Positions 17,544 through 24,520 of a stretch of DNA of 64,000 nt are shown here, in pieces. Position 1 is the first letter of the stretch. The number at the start of each line of letters is the position of its first letter. The stretch comes from Nocardia fusca NBRC 14340 (lineage in GTDB: Bacteria; Actinomycetota; Actinomycetes; Mycobacteriales; Mycobacteriaceae). The position numbers were made by a program, and so were the translations under genes. The notes below the pieces were generated by a model, which saw only the letters and a list, made by a program, of their open reading frames with translations, had not been told where the DNA came from and made no database searches. The stretch lies in contig NZ_BDCU01000057.1 in assembly GCF_001618425.1 (NCBI RefSeq), positions 1 to 64,000 of the forward strand, given 5' to 3'.

Positions 17544-20047
17544 CCCGCCAGCCACTCGGCGAAACGTTCGGTATCGGCGATCAGCTCGGCGAGATCGCGG
17601 TCGATCGGTACATGGGCGCCGGCGGTGGCATCGCGCACGACCTCGACCGCCCAGCGACCCTCCTTGGCCAGCTGTTTGTTCAGATCCTCGATCCGGTGCC
17701 CGGGACCCAGCACCGCGAGGGTGACCATCGCCCGGGTCGATTGGGCCCGGTCGATCCGCCGCTGCACCTCCCGGTGATCCATACCGCCGGCCAGCAGCAC
17801 CCGCTTGGCCCGGGCCAGGCTCGCCGCCTCCAGCGCGGAACGGCAGCAGGTCGCGACGAGTTCGTCGGCGATGGTCCGGGGCAGCTGCGGAGTGCGCAGT
17901 AGAGCACGCGCGTCGTCGAGGTAGCGGTGGACGGGGTCGCTGGACAGCCGGACCTCCACCACCGAGCGTTCCCGGCGCTGCACCTCGACGATCCGGGCGT
18001 CGATCTGCATCCGGCGCACCGCCTCGGCGAGCCGGTCGTCGTGGGTGAACACCACCACCTGGCGTTCCCAGGCGACGGTGGCCAGCACCCGGGCCAACCC
18101 GTCCACTTTGGCGGGATCCATCGCCTGGACCGGATCGTCGATCACCACGAACCGGAACGGGCTCGCCGCGACGGTCGCACGCGGCAGGAACAGGGCCAGG
18201 CCGAGCGCGTGCAACTCGCCCTGGCTCATCACCCCGAGCGCGGCGCCGTCCACATCGTCCACGGTGACCTCCAGCTGCACCCGGCGCGCGCTGTTCGCGT
18301 TGCCCTGCAGATGGATGCCGCCCAGTTCGACGCTGCTCTGCTGGCGCAGGGTCTGCCACACCCACCGGGCGGTCCCGGCCAGCGGGGCCAGCCGCTCGTC
18401 CCGCACCCGCGCGGTGGCCGCTTTCAGCCACTCCTCGGCCGCGCGGGCGGTCTGTCGTTCCGCGGCCTGCGCGGTGACCGTGCGGGTGAGTTGGAGCCAG
18501 GCACTCAGGCGCGGCGCGAACGGCGCCCAGGCCTCGTCGAGCCGGTCCAGCTCCTTACCGGCGCACTGCTGGACGAAATCCAGTTCCACGGACAGATGCT
18601 CGTGCACGACACGTAACCGGTCGGGCAGTTGGTGGGGATCTCCCGATTCGGGCAGACCCACCCAGCGGGCCCAGGCCTCGCCCAGTGTCGCGGTGTCGAG
18701 GCCGGACCTTTCCGCCGCGGCCAGTGCCGGCGGAAGTTCGCCCGTGAGCACCCGCAGTTCCGCCAACGCCCGGGTGAGCTCGTCGCGCGCCCGGACGAGA
18801 TCCGCGGTCCGCACCGACAGTCCGTCGATCGCGGCCGCGGTTTCGAGCAGCCACTGCCGGTCCAGCGTGCCGCCACCGCATACGGGGCACGGCGCGGTGC
18901 GGTGATCGTCGATTTCCGGGCCCGTCCGGGATCCGGGCGGGGAGAACGGCGGATCGGCGGCGGGCGTCCCGGACCGCCCGTGTGTGGTGACATGCGCGTA
19001 GGCGGCGCGCAACACGTCGAGGACGCGCAGGTCCGCGGCTATTTCGGGGGAGGTCGCCGCGGCGGCCGCGGCGACCGCGGCGGATATCCGGGTCGCCAGC
19101 GCCGCGACCCGCTCGGCCGACGGCAGTTCCAGGGCGAGTACCGCGCGTAACGCGGCCGGTTCCGGCCCGCCGGCGATATCGCCCACCAGACCCTCGAGCG
19201 CGGCGATATCGGGGTTCGGCTCGCGCAACAGCGCGACCGCGCGCCGCGCGCGCTGATCGGTGACCTCGGCGAGTTCGGTCAGCAGGGTCTGCCTGTCCCG
19301 GCGCGCGGTCCGGGCCGCGCGCTCGAGGTCCAGGCGACGGACCCGGATCCGCTCGTGCGCGACGATCAGTTCGTCCAGACCGAGCAGCTGGTGCAGCGCG
19401 TCGAACAGTTCGCTGGGCTTCCCGTCCACCAGCGCGCCGAGTTCGCTGTAGGACAGGAACGGCCGGTACAACTCCATGGGCAGCGCCCAGTCACCGCTCG
19501 CGAACACCTGCGCGGGCCCGTCCCCGCGCCGCTGGGTCCAGGTGCCGCCCGGCAATGGTTCCTCGGCACCCCACTCCCGGGCGACGGTCAGCGCGGGTTC
19601 CGGACCGTCGGTACGCAGTTCCAGTTCCACCCGGACCGGGCCGGACCGGTGCAGGTTGCGCCAACCCTCGCGCCACGCGGTCGAACGGCCATCCCAGCGC
19701 CGATTGCCGCCGGTCAACGCGAGTTCCGCGGCTTCGGCGAAACTCGATTTCCCGCTGCCGTTGCGGCCGGTCACCAGCGTCAGCCCCGGGCCGGTGGGCA
19801 GCTCGAGAGTGGTCTCCGGGCCGATACCGCGGAATCCCCGCACCCGGATGGCGCTCAGGAAGACGCCGTCGAGTCCGGAACTCGTTGCGCTCGCCGTCGA
19901 TTCGGCGGAGCCGGGCGGCGGATCGAGGGCCGCGCGCACGAGCGCGGCCACCGCGGCGGGAATATCCGGATCCGCATCGATGCGGCGCGCTATCACGTCG
20001 GTGGGCCGGACGAATGTCGCCCCGGATTCCTCACGCACAGAGTTCAC
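17540..20047 (-). CDS. SMC/Rad50-like ATPase with zinc-hook motif
   Basis: An 835-residue ABC-type ATPase of the RecF/RecN/Rad50 class. Walker A GRNGSGKS is at 94-101, the signature MSQGELHAL at 607-615 and Walker B FVVIDDPVQAMD at 633-644. Between the ATPase halves are long Ala/Arg/Glu-rich helical arms interrupted by CPVCGGG (Cys387, Cys390), the pattern of a Rad50 zinc hook that pairs two molecules. Arms are much shorter than in Rad50 or SbcC. About 70 N-terminal residues precede the ATPase. GTG 20047 has GGAG seven bases before it. A DNA-repair or defence role is inference from architecture; no nuclease subunit is adjacent, only the coupled 159-residue protein. Confidence 0.85.
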   Translation of the reverse strand: MNSVREESGATFVRPTDVIARRIDADPDIPAAVAALVRAALDPPPGSAESTASATSSGLDGVFLSAIRVRGFRGIGPETTLELPTGPGLTLVTGRNGSGKSSFAEAAELALTGGNRRWDGRSTAWREGWRNLHRSGPVRVELELRTDGPEPALTVAREWGAEEPLPGGTWTQRRGDGPAQVFASGDWALPMELYRPFLSYSELGALVDGKPSELFDALHQLLGLDELIVAHERIRVRRLDLERAARTARRDRQTLLTELAEVTDQRARRAVALLREPNPDIAALEGLVGDIAGGPEPAALRAVLALELPSAERVAALATRISAAVAAAAAATSPEIAADLRVLDVLRAAYAHVTTHGRSGTPAADPPFSPPGSRTGPEIDDHRTAPCPVCGGGTLDRQWLLETAAAIDGLSVRTADLVRARDELTRALAELRVLTGELPPALAAAERSGLDTATLGEAWARWVGLPESGDPHQLPDRLRVVHEHLSVELDFVQQCAGKELDRLDEAWAPFAPRLSAWLQLTRTVTAQAAERQTARAAEEWLKAATARVRDERLAPLAGTARWVWQTLRQQSSVELGGIHLQGNANSARRVQLEVTVDDVDGAALGVMSQGELHALGLALFLPRATVAASPFRFVVIDDPVQAMDPAKVDGLARVLATVAWERQVVVFTHDDRLAEAVRRMQIDARIVEVQRRERSVVEVRLSSDPVHRYLDDARALLRTPQLPRTIADELVATCCRSALEAASLARAKRVLLAGGMDHREVQRRIDRAQSTRAMVTLAVLGPGHRIEDLNKQLAKEGRWAVEVVRDATAGAHVPIDRDLAELIADTERFAEWLAG

Positions 20048-20469
20048 GGAAGTTCTCCACCCCCTCGAGGCCACACGCCTGTCGAGCCCCCATGTGTGGT
20101 CGTACGGTCGAAAGCTGTGCGAAACGCTACCCGATAGTGGCCGTTCCGGACAGAGCCGGTTCCCGGCTCCGTCCCGGACGGTTGCGATACACCGCGCCGG
20201 AACCGAGCGCGGGGAAGTACGCACGGCCGGCGGCTCGAACATGCCCGCGGGGATGGGATCTGGTCATCGGCCGACCCGACCGGCTGCCGATGGCCACCCC
20301 TCGCCAACCCCGTCGGGCAGCTCGTCGGTGTGTCACCCTTCAGGGGTGGCTCGGTCTGGCCGAACAGGACAGAATGCCAGACTCGATCGGATCACGCAAC
20401 ATTTACGGTATTGCCCCGCGCCTCGAATATGCTTCGGCGCCAAGCTCTTCCATTGATGACCATGCCGCG

Positions 20470-20516
20470 GAGAGATTCTGTCGGTGCGGTGCGATAGAAA
20501 TCTCTCGACCGAGAGA
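20470..20516. promoter_or_regulatory. Two dyads flanking and following the promoter (possible operator)
   Basis: gagagatt (20470-20477) and aatctctc (20499-20506) form a perfect 8-bp inverted repeat embracing the predicted promoter. Immediately after it, tctctcg (20501-20507) and cgagaga (20510-20516) form a 7-bp dyad with a 2-base spacer at the expected transcript start. The repeated GAGAGA/TCTCTC half-sites suggest a regulator-binding site or a 5' hairpin. Confidence 0.5.
20478..20500 (+). promoter_or_regulatory. PafBC / RecA-NDp-like DNA-damage promoter
   Basis: The sequence cTGTCGGTG, an 8-base spacer and TAGAAA closely follow the mycobacterial LexA-independent damage promoter TTGTCRGTG-N8-TAnnnT (8 of 9 in the upstream box; the final T of the -10 is A). 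It points rightward and ends 26 bases before the leader ORF, which is suitable for driving the SWIM-MoxR-DUF5682-VWA operon. Confidence 0.6.
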
Positions 20517-20526
20517 CGGGGGCATC

Positions 20527-20556
20527 ATGACCGACCGAAACGAGTCCGCCGGATGA
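20527..20556 (+). CDS. Leader ORF MTDRNESAG overlapping the SWIM start
   Basis: Nine codons from ATG 20527 end at TGA 20554-20556, which overlaps the ATG of the SWIM gene (ATGA). GGGGG lies five bases upstream of the leader start, whereas the SWIM start has no ribosome site of its own. The leader could deliver ribosomes to the SWIM gene by termination-reinitiation. It may also be a chance ORF. Confidence 0.4.
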   Translation: MTDRNESAG

Positions 20557-23417
20557 CACAACGGTGGAGCGAGAACCAGGTGACAGCACTCGCGCCCGAT
20601 ACGAGTTCCCTCACCGCCGCCCGCAAACTGGCCGGAAAATGGTCCGGCACCGGCTGGTCCGGGACCACGCTGTGGGGATTGTGCAAGGGCAGCGGGCAAA
20701 CCCCGTACCAGACGATCGTCGATCTGACCGGGCCCGCTTTCCGCTGTTCCTGCCCGAGCCGCAAATTCCCGTGCAAACACGCCCTGTCGCTGCTGCTGAT
20801 CTGGTCGGCGGGCACGGTGGCGGAGTCCGCCGAAACAGCCGATTTCGCCGCCGAGTGGACCGGCCGGCGCGCCGCGAAGACGGCCGCTCCGCCGAAACAG
20901 CCGCGCGGCGGCGATCCGGCCACCGCGCAGCAGCGGCAGGAACGGGTGAAAGCCGGCCTGGCCGAACTCGATACCTGGCTCACCGACCAGATCCGCACCG
21001 GCCTGGCCCAGACAGATCGCTCCCACGCGGCGTTCGAGGCGGTGGCAGCGCGGCTGGTGGACGCCCAGGCACCCGGCCCGGCCACCGCGGTGCGCCGCCT
21101 GCCCGACGCGGTGGTGCGCCGGGCGAACTGGCCGGAGGTGCTGCTGGGCCGGTTCGCGTGGCTGCACCTGCTCATCACCGCCCATACGCGATCGGACACG
21201 CTGCCCGCGCCGCTGGCGGCCGCCGTCCGCGGCCATATCGGCTATCCGGTTCCGGCGGAAACGGTGCAGGCCGAACCCGCGGTGACCGATCGGTGGCTGA
21301 CCGTCGGCATGCGCACCGAGGCAGAAGACCGGCTGCACACCCGCCGGACCTGGCTCCACGGCGTGCGCACCGGGCGGTGGGCACTGCTGGTGGATCATTC
21401 ATTCGGCTCCCCCGTCTTTCCCGCGAACACCCCGCCGATCGGCCTCGCGGCCGAGTACGCGGTGCACTTCTATCCGGTCGCGGCGCCGCTGCGCGCGGTG
21501 GCCGGATCGGCCCGGGACGAGGCGGCACCCACCGCCGCGGAGCCACCGGAGACCGCCGGATCGGGGACCGCCGCCGCGGCGCTGACGGATTTCGCGACGG
21601 CGGCGGCCGCCGATCCGTGGCTCGAGTCCTGGCCCGTGCTGCTGCGCGGGGTCACACCTGTCCGGCAGGGCGAGGACTGGCTGATCCGTGAAGCCGACGG
21701 TACCGCGCTACCACTGGCGGAACCGGCACAACCGTGGCGGCTGCTCGCGCTGTCCGGCGGCCGGCCGGTGACCGTCTTCGGGCTCTGGACGGGCCGGCGG
21801 CTGGAGCTGATCTCCGTCCTGGCCGACGGAGATTTCCACGATGCCGGGCCCGCCGCGGACGCCGCCGGCTCCGCCGTCGCCGCCACACCGGAGGCGGCGT
21901 CGATCGCCCTGCTGGGTACCGCGCGCGGCGCGGGCACACCATCGGGGATCGGTGAACAGGTCGCCGCGGCCGTCGCGGCACTTCCGGAGCGGGATGCCGC
22001 GCAGCGCCTGCTCGCGACCACCGCGCTGGAGATGGCCTGGGCGCGTGGCGGCTATCTGCCCCGCCGGCTCGGAGTGTCCGGTGAGCCGGCCGCCGACGAC
22101 CCCCGACCCGAACTCCCCCGCGTAGCCGCCGACCGGCTGGCCCTGCTGATCGAATCCCGGCCCGAATTCCTGCCCGAATGGTTCGCGGCCGCCGCGCCGC
22201 ACGAGTACCGCGCCCCGCACCGGCTGGTGGGACAGCTGCTCGAATTCGCCGCGGGCAACGGCGAATCGCGCGAGGCGGCCCTGCGGCTGGCCGGTGCCCG
22301 CGGCCGCTGGCTGGCCGAGTGGATTCCGCGCTGGCATGAGCTGGCGCGGCGGGATACCGCCGAGACCGAACCCACCGAGGAGACCTGGCACCTGGGCCGG
22401 CCGCCGGAACGGCTCGCCTGGCTGACCGCGCTGCGGCACCGGGATCCGGCTGCCGCACGCGCGGCCCTGACCGAGGCGTGGCCGCGGGAATCGGGCGCGC
22501 CGAAGGCCGAACTGCTCGGGGTACTCGCCGATGGGCTGAGCGCCGCGGACGAGGAGCTACTCGAGCGGGCGCTGGGCGATCGCCGCGGTGATGTGCGCCG
22601 CATCGCCGCCGAGTTGCTGGCCCGGCTACCCGCCTCGGCGTTCGCCGAGCGGATGGCCGCGCGCGCCGCCGACTGGATCAAATGCGGTGATGCCGGTGCG
22701 GGACAGGGAACCGAGGTGTTCGTCGGCATCCCGGAGACGCTGGACGAATCGGCGATCCGTGACGGTTTCACCGACGGCACCACGGAATTCGGTTACCGCT
22801 GGAACGGGCAGCCCGATCTCGCGGCGACCCGGCTGCGAAAACTGGTGGCCGCGCTACCGCTGAGCTACTGGACCGGTCCCCTGGGGCCCCCGGTACGCGC
22901 GGTCGTGACGCACGTGGACGACCGTTTCCGGCAGCCGCTGTTCGACGGCTGGATGGATGCCGCCCTCGCCCAGCGCGATACCCGCTGGGGAGAGGCGCTG
23001 TTCACCGCCGGGATGCCGTCGAACCTGGCGATCCTGCGCCGTCGTGAACTGTTCGCGCTGCTCCCGCCCGGCGACCAGCTGCGTCATCTGCTGCGCCTCG
23101 GTACCTCCTGGCTGTCCGAACTCGAATCCCTGCTGCCCGCGGTGGCCCACCCCTGGCCTCCGGAACTGGCCCGGCATCTCCTGCACCTGTTCGAGGAACG
23201 GGCCCGGACCGCCGCGGCCCGGCGGGGCGCGCCGGGCACCTACCCCAGCGCACACCGTTCGCTGTTGCACACCGCCACACTCCATCTACCACCCGAATGC
23301 GCGGGCGAGGTCACCGCGCTGGCGGGCCGCTGCGAAGCCGACGACTGGGCCGCGGCCCTCGGACTGCTCGCCCACGACCTCCACCAACGATCCGCGATGC
23401 TCGAGGAGCTGACATGA
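20553..23417 (+). CDS. SWIM zinc-finger protein with long C-terminal DUF5691-like region
   Basis: A 954-residue protein. The SWIM motif FRCSCPSRKFPCKH (Cys65, Cys67, Cys74, His76) is a zinc finger that binds DNA or protein. The remainder is Ala/Leu-rich and helical; the part after about residue 470 (RLLATTALEMAWARGGYLP, ARGRWLAEWIPRWHE) looks like DUF5691, usually a separate gene in this operon type, so this may be a natural fusion. That assignment is from memory and needs a profile search. ATG 20553 starts within the leader-ORF stop; the 3' end overlaps moxR-type ATG by four bases. Confidence 0.82.
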   Translation: MTQRWSENQVTALAPDTSSLTAARKLAGKWSGTGWSGTTLWGLCKGSGQTPYQTIVDLTGPAFRCSCPSRKFPCKHALSLLLIWSAGTVAESAETADFAAEWTGRRAAKTAAPPKQPRGGDPATAQQRQERVKAGLAELDTWLTDQIRTGLAQTDRSHAAFEAVAARLVDAQAPGPATAVRRLPDAVVRRANWPEVLLGRFAWLHLLITAHTRSDTLPAPLAAAVRGHIGYPVPAETVQAEPAVTDRWLTVGMRTEAEDRLHTRRTWLHGVRTGRWALLVDHSFGSPVFPANTPPIGLAAEYAVHFYPVAAPLRAVAGSARDEAAPTAAEPPETAGSGTAAAALTDFATAAAADPWLESWPVLLRGVTPVRQGEDWLIREADGTALPLAEPAQPWRLLALSGGRPVTVFGLWTGRRLELISVLADGDFHDAGPAADAAGSAVAATPEAASIALLGTARGAGTPSGIGEQVAAAVAALPERDAAQRLLATTALEMAWARGGYLPRRLGVSGEPAADDPRPELPRVAADRLALLIESRPEFLPEWFAAAAPHEYRAPHRLVGQLLEFAAGNGESREAALRLAGARGRWLAEWIPRWHELARRDTAETEPTEETWHLGRPPERLAWLTALRHRDPAAARAALTEAWPRESGAPKAELLGVLADGLSAADEELLERALGDRRGDVRRIAAELLARLPASAFAERMAARAADWIKCGDAGAGQGTEVFVGIPETLDESAIRDGFTDGTTEFGYRWNGQPDLAATRLRKLVAALPLSYWTGPLGPPVRAVVTHVDDRFRQPLFDGWMDAALAQRDTRWGEALFTAGMPSNLAILRRRELFALLPPGDQLRHLLRLGTSWLSELESLLPAVAHPWPPELARHLLHLFEERARTAAARRGAPGTYPSAHRSLLHTATLHLPPECAGEVTALAGRCEADDWAAALGLLAHDLHQRSAMLEELT

Positions 23418-24520
23418 CCACCGCCGTCACCGAACCCGCCCCCGCGCTGCTGCGCCCGCACGCCGAGCAGGCTTTCGCCGACGAACTGCGCGCCCTGATC
23501 GCCGTGGACGATCGTCCGCGCCCGCCGTCGTGGACCATGTCACCGTGGGCGGTGGTCACCTATCTGCTGGGCGGCGCCCTCGCCGACGGCACCGTGATCA
23601 GCCCCAAATACGTGGGGCCGCGCCGGCTGATGGAGGTCGCCGTCGCCACCCTGGCCACCGATCGCGCCCTGCTGCTGCTCGGCGTCCCCGGCACCGCGAA
23701 GACCTGGGTCTCCGAACATCTCTCGGCCGCCATCAGCGGGTCGTCCACGCTGCTGGTCCAGGGCACCTCGGGGACCGCCGAGGAAGCCATCCGGTACGGC
23801 TGGAACTACGCCCGGCTGCTCGCCGAGGGTCCCAGCGATGCCGCGCTGGTGCCCTCGCCGATTCTGAACGCGATGCGCACCGGCGCCATCGCCCGGCTCG
23901 AGGAACTCACCCGGATCCCGTCGGATGTCCAGGACGCGCTGATCACCATCCTGTCGGAGAAAACCCTGCCGGTTCCCGAACTCGGGATGGAAGTGCAGGC
24001 CGCCAAGGGCTTCAACATCATCGCGACCGCCAACGACCGCGACCGCGGCGTGAACGAACTGTCCTCGGCGCTGCGTCGCCGGTTCAACACCGTCGTCCTC
24101 CCGCTGCCGGGCAGCGAAGCCGAAGAGATCGATATCGTGACCCGCCGGGTCGAGCAGCTGGGGTCGGCGCTGGAACTGCCCGAGGTCCCGGCCGCCGCCG
24201 AGGAGGTGCGCCGGGTGGTGCGTATCTTCCGGGAGCTGCGCGCGGGCCTCACCGCCGACGGCCGGACCAAGCTGAAGTCTCCGTCGGGCACGCTCTCCAC
24301 GGCCGAGGCCATCTCCGTGATCACCAACGGTATGGCGCTGTCGGCGCATTTCGGTGACGGTGTGCTGCGCGCCGCCGATATCGCGGGCGCGGTGATCGGT
24401 TCGGTCGTCAAGGATCCGGTGGCCGATTCGGTGGTGTGGACCGAATATCTCGAGGCCGTGGTGCGCGAACGTCGCGAATGGGCCGATTTCTACCGCGCCT
24501 GCCGGGAGATCAACGGATGA
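23414..24520 (+). CDS. MoxR-family AAA+ ATPase
   Basis: A 368-residue AAA+ ATPase. The Walker A form GVPGTAKT (90-97) is typical of MoxR-type chaperones. The Walker B region IARLEELTRIPSDVQDALI and the sensor/arginine-finger stretch NIIATANDRDRGVNELSSALRRRF follow. MoxR ATPases commonly act with a VWA-domain partner to remodel or activate a client, and that partner is encoded two genes downstream. Start and stop both overlap neighbours as ATGA, implying fixed stoichiometry in one complex. Confidence 0.93.
   Translation: MTTAVTEPAPALLRPHAEQAFADELRALIAVDDRPRPPSWTMSPWAVVTYLLGGALADGTVISPKYVGPRRLMEVAVATLATDRALLLLGVPGTAKTWVSEHLSAAISGSSTLLVQGTSGTAEEAIRYGWNYARLLAEGPSDAALVPSPILNAMRTGAIARLEELTRIPSDVQDALITILSEKTLPVPELGMEVQAAKGFNIIATANDRDRGVNELSSALRRRFNTVVLPLPGSEAEEIDIVTRRVEQLGSALELPEVPAAAEEVRRVVRIFRELRAGLTADGRTKLKSPSGTLSTAEAISVITNGMALSAHFGDGVLRAADIAGAVIGSVVKDPVADSVVWTEYLEAVVRERREWADFYRACREING

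Larger units (their letters stand above)
20048..20526. other. Divergent intergenic control region (479 bp)
   Basis: This gap separates the leftward ATPase pair from the rightward SWIM operon. I see no convincing gene in it. It holds a DNA-damage-type promoter near the right end (20478-20500), two dyads around that promoter, and an inverted repeat ccacac...gtgtgg at 20071-20099 close to the ATPase start. A half-site TCGAAC at about 20233 resembles part of an actinobacterial LexA box but lacks the second half. Confidence 0.6.

Noticed and set aside
20130..20153. Minus-strand CTGTCCGGA-N8-TATCGG before the zinc-hook ATPase
   Set aside because: Only about five of nine positions match the damage-promoter box, so I do not claim co-regulation with the divergent operon.
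20230..20243. TCGAAC half of a LexA (SOS) box
   Set aside because: The second half GTTCGA is missing, so it is not a credible LexA site.
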